A program made the position numbers and the translations under genes. From contig CAMVMK010000003.1 in assembly GCA_947168585.1 (NCBI GenBank), positions 1-64,000 of the forward strand: a DNA stretch of 64,000 nt, written 5' to 3'. Origin of the DNA: an uncultured Fretibacterium sp. (GTDB lineage: Bacteria > Synergistota > Synergistia > Synergistales > Aminobacteriaceae). Within the stretch, counting starts at the first letter, position 1, and the number at the start of each line of letters is the position of its first letter. The notes under the pieces were generated by a model, which was not told where the DNA came from, ran no database searches, and was given only the letters and a program-made list of their open reading frames with translations. Positions 1 through 8,187 of this stretch are shown piece by piece.

Positions 1-53
1 CAGTTGTTGTGGATACTAGAATCCCCTGCCTTTAGGCATGGGGAGTATGTCAA
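1..53. mobile_element. Right end of an IS200/IS605-type insertion sequence (only the terminus is in the window)
   Basis: Imperfect hairpin CCCCTGCC-TTTA-GGCATGGGG at ~23-43 followed by TATGTCAA; the TCAA at 50-53 matches the kind of right-end cleavage tetranucleotide used by IS608-like elements. The toxin reading frame resumes at 54. Confidence 0.6.
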
Positions 54-365
54 GGTTTTGTAGGTGAAATAAAAGATATTACGTTAAAGCCTGATAGAGA
101 AATTAAATTAATTGATAGATACGGAGGTACAAAGGGGCGTTATTTTTCGCCTGAAGGTACACCATTCGAGGAGCGGGCTTTACCCAGTACAACATTAGAA
201 GAAAATAATTACCATACCTATAAAATTCTAAAGTCGTTTTCTGCAAGAATGGGTATCATAGCAGGCTGGTTTGATCAGCCAGGAGGCGGTATTCAATATT
301 TAACAGAAAAAACTGCTCAAGAATTATTAGATAAAAATTGTATAAAGGAAGTGTTTAAGGAGTGA
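54..365 (+). pseudogene. TNT-type (NAD glycohydrolase-like) toxin domain fragment, 5' part replaced by an IS end
   Basis: Frame beginning at 54 gives GFVGEIKDITLKPDREIKLIDRYGGTKGRYFSPEGTPFEERALP...GIIAGWFDQPGGGIQYLTEKTAQELL...FKE*, resembling TNT-family domains (RYG..GR(Y/F)..PEGTPFEERALP; WF.QPGGG.QY). In-frame TAG at 33-35 inside the IS end. Confidence 0.75.
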
Positions 366-652
366 ATTATATTCAAAGACTTGCCGAAATTACACATAAA
401 GAACTTAGTGATAGGCGTGCTTATTGTATCAATAATAGCAATGATAAAATCATAGCGGGTAACGCTGCTTGCGAATATTTTTTACGTCCTCATAAAAACG
501 GAGGCTGGCGTGTTGGTTTTCAAGAGTTAGGGCGCGGTATTGTTTACGAGGATTATCACTTCAAAACAGAGCGCGAGGCCTGTATAAAATTCATTGAAAT
601 ATCTGAAGATGATTATCATCTGAGCAAGTATCTAAGCGAATTTGCAAATTAA
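362..652 (+). CDS. Putative immunity protein for the TNT toxin domain
   Basis: GTG start overlaps the toxin stop by 4 nt (GTGA), implying coupling; 96 aa, acidic C-terminus; assignment is positional. Confidence 0.5.
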   Translation: MNYIQRLAEITHKELSDRRAYCINNSNDKIIAGNAACEYFLRPHKNGGWRVGFQELGRGIVYEDYHFKTEREACIKFIEISEDDYHLSKYLSEFAN

Positions 653-681
653 ATTTTTTATATCCTAACGTTAATTAACAT

Positions 682-752
682 GCCGATATAGCCCAACTGG
701 GAGAGGCAGTGCCATTGCGACACGGGTGCAAGTTCGAGCCTTGCTGTCGGCA
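682..752 (+). tRNA. Degenerate tRNA-like element (anticodon arm abnormal)
   Basis: Acceptor GCCGATA/TGTCGGC and T arm GCAAG-TTCGAGC-CTTGC pair well; the anticodon arm (GTGCCATTGCGACAC) does not form a canonical 5-bp stem with 7-nt loop. Confidence 0.4.
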
Positions 753-770
753 AAATAAAAAAATTTTTAG

Positions 771-803
771 GAGATGCAGATTTTGACTGCGTCTCTTTTT
801 TTT
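771..803 (+). terminator. Intrinsic terminator
   Basis: GAGATGCAG-ATTTTGA-CTGCGTCTC followed by T8. Confidence 0.8.
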
Positions 804-822
804 ATGCAAAGGAGCTGTTAGT

Positions 823-1218
823 ATGCAGACAAAAACAGAAAATATTGTAGCTTTCAAAAAATCCGATACTAAAAAGCAAATTGTATTCGGCGAGGTTTAT
901 GTTCCTGACCGTAAAGACACGGACGGAAATTTCATGACCGCTGAAACTATCGAGGACATGGCTCACGATTTTCTTGCAAATAAGAAAAATTCGCAGATTA
1001 GTACGGATCACGACGGCTATACTGATAAAGGCGTTGTGGTAGAAAGTTTTATAGCGCGCGAGGGCGACCCTGATTTTATTGCTGGGTCTTGGGTAGTTGG
1101 TGTATATGTTCCCGACCCTGAAGTTTGGAAGCTGGTAGAAAACGGCGAACTTACAGGCTTTTCAATCGAGGGTGTAGGAACTTTATTCGAGGAAGGAGAC
1201 ACAAAAGAAGATGAGTAA
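823..1218 (+). CDS. XkdF-like phage prohead protease/head protein
   Basis: VPDRKDTDGNFMTAETIEDMAHDFLANKKN...VVESFIA...GSWVVGVYVPD...LTGFSIEG pattern typical of XkdF-like proteins; RBS GGAG upstream. Confidence 0.75.
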   Translation: MQTKTENIVAFKKSDTKKQIVFGEVYVPDRKDTDGNFMTAETIEDMAHDFLANKKNSQISTDHDGYTDKGVVVESFIAREGDPDFIAGSWVVGVYVPDPEVWKLVENGELTGFSIEGVGTLFEEGDTKEDE

Positions 1219-1861
1219 ACCAGACAAAGCGGGTGAATTGCGCGGCGTTAAAGTCGACGCTATCAGCCTCGTTCCGAAAGCGGCAAACAAAGAGCGTTTC
1301 AAAATTTTCAAAGGTGCAGTCGCTGACGAAATTTCAGAGAAAGATCGCGGTAGAAAACTAAATGAAGCCTTTGAAGCTCTGCAGAAAGTTTTAGGCGTTT
1401 CGCGTTATTATGATGATAAAGCAGTGCCGGAAACTGACCCCGTGAAAATTACGGCGGCTATTGAAGATTTTAGAAACATCGCGCTTGAAATTTTCTTAGG
1501 AAATACTAATGAAATACAAAAATCCGGGCGCAAAATTTCTACTTCAAGACTTACAAAGCTGAAAGACATTCAGACGCTTATAAATGACGTTATGAGCGGA
1601 CTTGATGATGACAAAGGCGGCGAAGACGAGGGAGATTTGGCAGCAGCTGTTAAATCAGCGTTAAAGCCCGTAAGCGAGCGTATTGAAAGCCTCGAAAAGG
1701 CCGAAAATACAAACGTAATTAAGAGAGCCGTAGAAGAGGCGATTTTGCCGTTGACGCAAAGACTTGCAAGAGTTGAAAAAGCGCGCGGCCTCTCGCAGAG
1801 AATTCCGGAAGATACAAGCCTCCAAAAAAACAGCGGAGACATTTGGGACGGAATATTTTAA
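1211..1861 (+). CDS. XkdF C-terminal/scaffold-like phage protein
   Basis: ORF 216 aa overlapping the preceding gene; VDAISLVPKAANKERF motif, helical charged C-terminus. Confidence 0.55.
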   Translation: MSKPDKAGELRGVKVDAISLVPKAANKERFKIFKGAVADEISEKDRGRKLNEAFEALQKVLGVSRYYDDKAVPETDPVKITAAIEDFRNIALEIFLGNTNEIQKSGRKISTSRLTKLKDIQTLINDVMSGLDDDKGGEDEGDLAAAVKSALKPVSERIESLEKAENTNVIKRAVEEAILPLTQRLARVEKARGLSQRIPEDTSLQKNSGDIWDGIF

Positions 1862-1889
1862 TAACAAAATTGGAGTGTGATTTTTTACA

Positions 1890-2819
1890 ATGAACAGCAA
1901 CAGAACTTTAATTAAAGACGCCATAACGTCCGGCGATACAATGACCGGGACTGGTAAAGGCGGAAAATTAAGCCCGCAGCAGGCTAAAAAATTTATCAGC
2001 TACATGTCCGACAATACGCAAATATTGAAGGATACTAAGCTCGAGGAAATGAACTCGCCTGAAAAACAGCTTGATTTTTTACTAATCGGAAGCCGTTTAA
2101 TTCGTAAAGCTACAGAGGCGTCTTCACCGGCTGAACTTGCGGGCGTAAATATCAACCGCAAAGAGTTACGCAGTGTTAAAGTCCGCTTATCAGCCGATAT
2201 TACGTCAGAATTTATCGAGGATAATATCGAGGGAAAAACAGCAGGCGAGAGGATCGCGTCTGAACTTGCGCAGCAGTTCGGCAACGATTTAGCGGACTTG
2301 ATGTTCAACGGAGATACAGCAGCTGCCGGAACTGACGCGAGTTTCTTAGCTATCGGCGACGGTATCATCAAACAGGCTAAAACAAGCACGGACACTCACA
2401 AATACAGCCTCAAAAATAAAACCGATTACAAAGGCGACATTTTCCCGAACATGCTTAAATTAATGCCTAATAAATTTAAGCGCGACCGCAAAGACATGCG
2501 TTTCTATTGTTCTTCGAGCGTTGCAGATGCCTATGTTACGAGCCTTGCTGACAGAATAAGCGAATTAGGCGATACAGTTTTACAGTCGGGAAGCCTTGTA
2601 AAATTCTTAGGTATTCAGGTTTTTCCCGTTGAATATATCCCCGATGATGTAATTATTTTGACAAACAGGCTTAATCTTGTTTCGGGCATTCAGCGTGAAA
2701 TGAAGGTTTATTCGCAGTTCAATCAGCGCAAAGACTTAACAGAATATACAATGTACATGAGAGTTGACCCGGGTAAAATCGTCTGGGACGATGCTCTTGT
2801 AATTGCATACGATTTTTAA
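1890..2819 (+). CDS. Phage major capsid protein (XkdG-like)
   Basis: 309 aa ORF directly after protease/scaffold and before the connector genes; reads like PBSX-type capsid. Confidence 0.75.
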   Translation: MNSNRTLIKDAITSGDTMTGTGKGGKLSPQQAKKFISYMSDNTQILKDTKLEEMNSPEKQLDFLLIGSRLIRKATEASSPAELAGVNINRKELRSVKVRLSADITSEFIEDNIEGKTAGERIASELAQQFGNDLADLMFNGDTAAAGTDASFLAIGDGIIKQAKTSTDTHKYSLKNKTDYKGDIFPNMLKLMPNKFKRDRKDMRFYCSSSVADAYVTSLADRISELGDTVLQSGSLVKFLGIQVFPVEYIPDDVIILTNRLNLVSGIQREMKVYSQFNQRKDLTEYTMYMRVDPGKIVWDDALVIAYDF

Positions 2820-2821
2820 TC

Positions 2822-3031
2822 ATGACTGACGCAATTTTAGAGACTGAACAGGCTCAGGCTCAAGCTCCGGCACAAAAAGCCAAGCCCAAAAACGAGAAAA
2901 TCAACATAAAACTCACGGGCGCGGCAAGCTGCATGATTGATAATGTTGCATACTTTAGGGGAACAGTTTTCAATATGGACAGCAATAAAGCCGAGAGATT
3001 TTTGAGTACGGGTCTGTTTGAAAGAATATGA
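2822..3031 (+). CDS. Small phage structural protein of unknown function
   Basis: 69 aa ORF, tightly packed in the head operon. Confidence 0.5.
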   Translation: MTDAILETEQAQAQAPAQKAKPKNEKINIKLTGAASCMIDNVAYFRGTVFNMDSNKAERFLSTGLFERI

Positions 3032-3648
3032 GTTATTGCAGCGTTCAAGACTTACGCGCTGAAGGTCTTGACGAAGAAAAATACTCAGATGAAAAATTAG
3101 AGAAATTAGTAAAATTGTCCTGTGATTTTATCGATAAAGTTACGGGACAATTTTTTGAACCCCGCGAGTTGACTTTGAGGCTTGACGGGCGCGGCGGACG
3201 TATTTTATCGCTGCCGTACCCTTTAATTAACGCTGAATTTATCGAGGTAGACGGCGAAGTTATCAGCGGTTTTGTTATTTACAACAGGCTTGAAGATAGG
3301 CCGTATCCTAAGATTTATAGAGATAAACGCTGGCCTGCGGGCAAATTAAATATCACGGTAAAAGGCACTTGGGGCTATGTTGAAGAAGACGGCTCTACGC
3401 CCGAAGATATTAAAAGAATTTCGCGGAAGCTCGCAATTTACAATTTTCCGGATTTAAGCGACACGGAAGCCCAAGAGGACAAGAATTTACGCGGCCTTTT
3501 AGTCTCCGAAACAACGGACGGGCACAGCTACAAATTAGCGGAAGACAGTGTTAATAATTTGTATTCAGGCTCAATCACGGGAGATACTGAAATAGACGGG
3601 ATTTTACGGGCTTATTCACGCTCAAAAATAAGGCTGGGGATAGCATGA
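3028..3648 (+). CDS. Phage head-tail connector protein
   Basis: Position after capsid; N-terminal SYCSVQDLRAEGL.. DEKLEKLVKLSCDFIDKVTGQFFEPR typical of connector proteins. Confidence 0.6.
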   Translation: MSYCSVQDLRAEGLDEEKYSDEKLEKLVKLSCDFIDKVTGQFFEPRELTLRLDGRGGRILSLPYPLINAEFIEVDGEVISGFVIYNRLEDRPYPKIYRDKRWPAGKLNITVKGTWGYVEEDGSTPEDIKRISRKLAIYNFPDLSDTEAQEDKNLRGLLVSETTDGHSYKLAEDSVNNLYSGSITGDTEIDGILRAYSRSKIRLGIA

Positions 3649-4007
3649 AGCCGAAAATAATTCATTTAGTAAAAGTTATTCTGCATCACCGTGAAGAAAC
3701 TTTGACAGACCCTGAATTTGGTGTAACAGGCGAGATAAATTTTTCCGAGCCTTATGAACTTTTCGGGCAGGTAAAATATAAAAAATTTGAGAGTTTAACG
3801 CCCGTAACTGACGGCAGCGACCCGATTAACGAGGGACATATAGTTTTTTATTCCGATGATTGGAACGCTTCCGGCGGGTGTGTTGCTGATGAATTAGAAC
3901 TTGAAGACAGTTCGCGGCTTATTGTTACAGAAATAAGACCGGCGGCTCATTATCACGGGAAGTTCTATCACGTTCATGTTTATTTTTCGAGGAAACGCGC
4001 ACGATGA
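3645..4007 (+). CDS. Phage head closure-like protein (XkdH-like)
   Basis: ATGA overlap with preceding gene; position in connector module. Confidence 0.45.
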   Translation: MKPKIIHLVKVILHHREETLTDPEFGVTGEINFSEPYELFGQVKYKKFESLTPVTDGSDPINEGHIVFYSDDWNASGGCVADELELEDSSRLIVTEIRPAAHYHGKFYHVHVYFSRKRAR

Positions 4008-4522
4008 GCAATTTAACAGGCGATTGGAACAAATTAACAAATATGTTAAATCCGTCAAGGCTAAAAAATGCTTTGAGAAAATGTGCAGCAAAGGCCGGAA
4101 ATTACGGTGCAAGCGAAGTGAAAAAGGGCATTCGTGGCGGTGCTCCGGGCGGTCAGAGTTTCGCGCCTCTTAGTCCCGTAACTATTGTAAATAAAGGCTC
4201 AAGCAAGCCGTTAATAGATCACGGAGATTTAATAGGGAGCGTAACTTACGAAGTTTTTAACGACAATTCGAGCGTTTTTATCGGCGTTAAAAAAGGCAAA
4301 GAAGTAAATATCGCCGCAGTTCATGAGTACGGCTGTACTATCGGAGTTACGGGGAAAATGCGCGCGTACTTGCATTATCACGGCATTCACTTAAAAAAGA
4401 CTACAGCTTACATTCACATACCCGCGAGGCCGTTTTTAAGTCCTGTATTTCAGAGCGTCGAATTTCAAAAGATGATTTCAGAAATTTACGTGAATGCTTT
4501 ACGGGAGGCGTTTTTATTATGA
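4004..4522 (+). CDS. Phage gp10/XkdI-like neck or tail protein
   Basis: 172 aa; GAPGGQSFAPLSPVTIVNKGSSKPLIDHGDL...EYG motifs as in HK97 gp10/virion morphogenesis proteins. Confidence 0.6.
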   Translation: MSNLTGDWNKLTNMLNPSRLKNALRKCAAKAGNYGASEVKKGIRGGAPGGQSFAPLSPVTIVNKGSSKPLIDHGDLIGSVTYEVFNDNSSVFIGVKKGKEVNIAAVHEYGCTIGVTGKMRAYLHYHGIHLKKTTAYIHIPARPFLSPVFQSVEFQKMISEIYVNALREAFLL

Positions 4523-5058
4523 TAGTCGAAACTGTTAGAGCACTAATTAAAATGCTGAAATCCGAACTTTGCGAGAATGTTGTATTAAGCGCGGGAAATA
4601 TCGTTGAAATATCTAAACTTCCGGCGATTATCTTAAACGGGCCTGTATTGCAGGAGAAAAAACGCTTAGCGCGCGACCCCGACCGGATTTCTGTAATAGA
4701 TGAGGAGAATGAAGTCGCTGTTTTAGAAGTTCCGCCGCGCTGGTACGACTTGCGTTTTGATGTAAATATCTCGTTTGATAATTCGCTTTCAATGTTGGAA
4801 TTTATAGAGAAATTCAGCATTTTAGCACAAAAATACAGGCTCATAAAAGCCGTCAATGACTTGCGGGAGCGTCAATATCTCTGGGCATGGCGGACATTAC
4901 CCGGCCTTGATACAAAACCTAATATTTCGCAAGTTTTTCAGGGACGCGGTGAAATTGTGATTTATGACGTTGAAGTTTACAGCGGTATTCAGGAAGTTTG
5001 GCCGCTGATCAAGAAAGTTAATGTTGAATTTAATAACCAAGATACAATCGAGGTGTAA
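4519..5058 (+). CDS. Phage tail terminator-like protein (XkdJ-like)
   Basis: 179 aa, position immediately before the tail sheath. Confidence 0.45.
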   Translation: MIVETVRALIKMLKSELCENVVLSAGNIVEISKLPAIILNGPVLQEKKRLARDPDRISVIDEENEVAVLEVPPRWYDLRFDVNISFDNSLSMLEFIEKFSILAQKYRLIKAVNDLRERQYLWAWRTLPGLDTKPNISQVFQGRGEIVIYDVEVYSGIQEVWPLIKKVNVEFNNQDTIEV

Positions 5059-5060
5059 AA

Positions 5061-5249
5061 ATGAAAAATTGTATTATAAAAAATCTCACTGATAACCCTC
5101 GCGACTACCCTTTAATTAACGGAGAGAGTTTATTTTTAGGCTGTCGCGGCATTGTTGAAATCAGCGAAGATTTAATTAGTAAAGCCCTCCGTCTTGCGGA
5201 ACATAAAGGGCTCGTAAGTATAGACGAAATCGGAGAGGAGGCCGAATAG
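5061..5249 (+). CDS. Small phage protein preceding the sheath
   Basis: 62 aa ORF in operon, good packing. Confidence 0.45.
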   Translation: MKNCIIKNLTDNPRDYPLINGESLFLGCRGIVEISEDLISKALRLAEHKGLVSIDEIGEEAE

Positions 5250-5250
5250 A

Positions 5251-6816
5251 ATGGGGAGCGGGTTACCTCGCGTAATTGTTACGGAAACGGATTTAAGCCA
5301 TTATGTTGATACAATGCTTAAAGGGATTTCCTGCGCTATTGGAATTACTGAAAAAGGCCCGATAGGAAAGCCGCAGTTAATTAGTTCCGAATTGCAATTT
5401 GAGCGTGTTTTCGGCGGCGAGTTAAAGACTTCGGATTTTCCTTTGTTAGTCAAGCGTGCTTTGAGTTACGGCGCGGTTTTATGGGTATCACGGGCGGCTC
5501 ATTATTCAGATATTACAGATAAAACAACTCTGACGGCAATAAAAGCAGCTGTAAACCTAAAAGACAGGCGCGAAACTGCTGCAGATACTTTGAAAATCAC
5601 AGCATTATCTGAGGGCGTTTGGGGTAATAAATTATCCGTTGAGATTTTAGTAAACAGTTTAGACCCTGCAAGCCTTTTTAATCTGAAAGTCTACAACAGC
5701 GGCGAAGAAGTTGAGCGTTTTGAAGATTTATCAATGGACAGCGGGAGCGAAAATTACGCCGAAAAAGTTAAAAGTTCTTACATAGAAATTCAGGACGTAG
5801 GCTTACTCACGGATAGAAAATTAGCGCGGCCTGCATTAGGTTTATACTCATTAAGCGGCGGCAATGACGGCGGAAATATCACGGACGCTGATTTTATAGG
5901 CTCTGCGGCAAACAGTACGGGCTTGCATTCTTTTGATGATATTAATGACGCTGTACAGCTTGCGGTGCCGGGTGTTTCGTCCCCTGCTGTGATTACGGCG
6001 GCTCTTGCATATTGTGAAACGAGAGGCGATTTATTATTTGTAACTGAAACTCCTTTTGATTTAACACCTCAAGAAGCTGTAGATTTCAGGCTCGGAACGG
6101 GTGTTTATAATCATTCGCCGTTCGTAAGCAATTACGGAGCAATGTACTATCCGAAAATAAAAATTTATGATACTGCGAAACAAAAAGAGCGGTATATTTC
6201 GCCGGTCGGAGATGTTTTAGGAGTTATGGCTGTTAATGACTATTCAGCTAATGAAAGTTACGTCCCTGCCGGAACAAGACGCGGAAGAATATTAAACGCA
6301 CTCGGTGTTGATGTAAACGTAGGAGCAAGAGGTAGATTAGGCGACGGCAATTATTTAACTGAAAATCAAATTAACCCCGTTTGTGTTTTCGAGGACGCAG
6401 GCTCGGTAGTTTGGGGCGCTCAAACCTTGCAAAGGCAGGCAAGTCTTTTAAGAGAGGTCAACGTCCGGCGAATGCTGATAATCATCAAGAAAACAGTAGC
6501 CGCTTATGCCCGTGCTTACATTCACCAGCCTAACGACCCTCGAACGTGGCGCGAGTTCTATCGGGGACTTGATCCGAAGTTCAGAGAATGGAAAAGTTCA
6601 CGCTGGTTTTATGACTATAGAATTTTCTGCGATCAGAACGCTGAAACCATTGATGACGCTAAATTAAACACGCCCGAGAGCATACAAAGAGGCGAATTTA
6701 AGTGTCAAATTTTCTTAAAGCCCGTTGTAGGTATTAAATGGATTATGATAGACGCGGCTATAACAAGGCTTGACGCTGATTTTGCCGAAAGTCTTACGGA
6801 CATTTTAGGAGCATAG
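5251..6816 (+). CDS. Phage tail sheath protein (XkdK-like)
   Basis: 521 aa with sheath-like C-terminal region (RTWREFYRGLDPKFREWKSSRWFYDYRIFCDQNA...). Confidence 0.85.
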   Translation: MGSGLPRVIVTETDLSHYVDTMLKGISCAIGITEKGPIGKPQLISSELQFERVFGGELKTSDFPLLVKRALSYGAVLWVSRAAHYSDITDKTTLTAIKAAVNLKDRRETAADTLKITALSEGVWGNKLSVEILVNSLDPASLFNLKVYNSGEEVERFEDLSMDSGSENYAEKVKSSYIEIQDVGLLTDRKLARPALGLYSLSGGNDGGNITDADFIGSAANSTGLHSFDDINDAVQLAVPGVSSPAVITAALAYCETRGDLLFVTETPFDLTPQEAVDFRLGTGVYNHSPFVSNYGAMYYPKIKIYDTAKQKERYISPVGDVLGVMAVNDYSANESYVPAGTRRGRILNALGVDVNVGARGRLGDGNYLTENQINPVCVFEDAGSVVWGAQTLQRQASLLREVNVRRMLIIIKKTVAAYARAYIHQPNDPRTWREFYRGLDPKFREWKSSRWFYDYRIFCDQNAETIDDAKLNTPESIQRGEFKCQIFLKPVVGIKWIMIDAAITRLDADFAESLTDILGA

Positions 6817-6831
6817 AAAGGAGCGTTTAGT

Positions 6832-7302
6832 ATGGGATTAAATCCTGTTTTTCCGGGAAATCCGCGTCAGGGCTGGCAGTTCACAGTTAGGATTAACGGT
6901 TTTGATGCTGCAGTTTTCCAAAAAGCTACGCCGCCCGAAATTAGTGTTGAAGTTGATGAATTTGCTTCCGGCGGAAGTGTACGAAATCACAAATACGCAG
7001 GCCGCAAAACTGTCGGCGAGTGTACTCTTGAAAAAGGTATGTTCGCGGATAAAGGCGATTTAGACGCTTGGAACTGGCTCACTCAGGCCGTAAACAGTAC
7101 AACAGGCGATCAGGGTGCGCCGTCGGATTATTGGCGCGACGTTGATTTATGCCATGTGAACAGGGTCGGGCAGGTTATCCAAACTTGGCACATGACGGAG
7201 GCTTTTGTATCACAAATTTCTTGGAGCGACGGCGAGGGTGAAAGTTCTGAACATATGATAGAAACTTTAACTTTAACCGTTGGAGACTGCGAGGTAAGAT
7301 AG
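6832..7302 (+). CDS. Phage tail tube protein (XkdM-like)
   Basis: 156 aa directly downstream of the sheath; FPGNPRQGWQFTVRINGFDAAVFQKATPPEISVEVDEFASGG. Confidence 0.8.
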   Translation: MGLNPVFPGNPRQGWQFTVRINGFDAAVFQKATPPEISVEVDEFASGGSVRNHKYAGRKTVGECTLEKGMFADKGDLDAWNWLTQAVNSTTGDQGAPSDYWRDVDLCHVNRVGQVIQTWHMTEAFVSQISWSDGEGESSEHMIETLTLTVGDCEVR

Positions 7303-7303
7303 C

Positions 7304-8026
7304 ATGACCGATACGGAGAAATTTGTATTACCTTCGGGAATTGAGTGCGAAATTCAAGAGTTGACCGCCGAAGCTGAGAGAGTTTTAACTAATAAGGCCG
7401 ATGTTAAAAGTGGGCAATGGATTAACAAATTTATTGCAAAAGCATTAGTAAAAATCGGAGGCAAGCCTGTACCTCAAAATCAAGGCGAATTAATAAACAT
7501 TCTGCTTGACATGAAGACGGGCGACAGAAATTATTTATTGCTCCGTATCAGAATGCAGTCTTACGGGGACGAAATGATTTTTAATTACGAGTGTCCGAAA
7601 TGTCATAAAACTTCAGGCTATAAGCTGAATTTGCGCGAAATGTTAGAAGACGGAACACTTAAAATTTACCCGTTTAGAGACGATGTCCCGATTGTAGTTG
7701 AAACACGCGATGGAACGGCTGAAATAGACTACACAACAGGCCGGAGCGAACAATGGCTCGCTTCTTTGAAAGATATTGATACAATTCACTTAGCACTCGC
7801 GGCCTGCAAATCTTTCAATGGGAAAGCCCCCGAATATAAGGATTTTTGCAAGTTAAAAACCCGCGATATATCCAAAATCAGAATGGCATACTCGGAATTA
7901 AAAGGCGGTTTAGACCCTCAAATTGAGCTAAACTGCTACGAATGCGATAACTCTTATAAAGTAATGCTGCAGCAGATACCCGATTTTTTTACGCCTTTGA
8001 CGACAGCGGGCAATATTGGCCTGTAG
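7304..8026 (+). CDS. Phage tail assembly chaperone, zero-frame product
   Basis: 240 aa between tube and tape measure; CxxC pairs (CPKC, CYEC); ends just after a T7 slippery run. Confidence 0.7.
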   Translation: MTDTEKFVLPSGIECEIQELTAEAERVLTNKADVKSGQWINKFIAKALVKIGGKPVPQNQGELINILLDMKTGDRNYLLLRIRMQSYGDEMIFNYECPKCHKTSGYKLNLREMLEDGTLKIYPFRDDVPIVVETRDGTAEIDYTTGRSEQWLASLKDIDTIHLALAACKSFNGKAPEYKDFCKLKTRDISKIRMAYSELKGGLDPQIELNCYECDNSYKVMLQQIPDFFTPLTTAGNIGL

Positions 8027-8187
8027 ACGAGCAGATTTTTTTCTTAGCTCATGAGCTCCACTGGGGCTACAACGAACTTTTGAATATGCCCGTTACTAAA
8101 TTGCGCTGGTATGTTCAAAGGCTCAAAACACAAATCGAGGAAGAAAATAAAAAGATAAAACAAGCTAAACAAGGGAAAGGACGGTGA
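7990..8187 (+). CDS. Tail assembly chaperone -1 frameshift extension
   Basis: After slippery heptamer T_TTT_TTT (7984-7990), the -1 frame is open: YAFDDSGQYWPVDEQIFFLAHELHWGYNELLNMPVTKLRWYVQRLKTQIEEENKKIKQAKQGKGR*, ending at TGA 8185-8187. Confidence 0.75.
   Translation, partial: YAFDDSGQYWPVDEQIFFLAHELHWGYNELLNMPVTKLRWYVQRLKTQIEEENKKIKQAKQGKGR

Noticed and set aside
682-752. Fully functional tRNA
   Set aside because: Could not fold a canonical anticodon arm or assign an anticodon with U33; kept only as a degenerate tRNA-like element.
802-3048. Minus-strand ORFs in the head module (e.g. 1570-1842, 2000-2395)
   Set aside because: Low-complexity Ser/Leu-rich shadow ORFs opposite well-supported phage genes.
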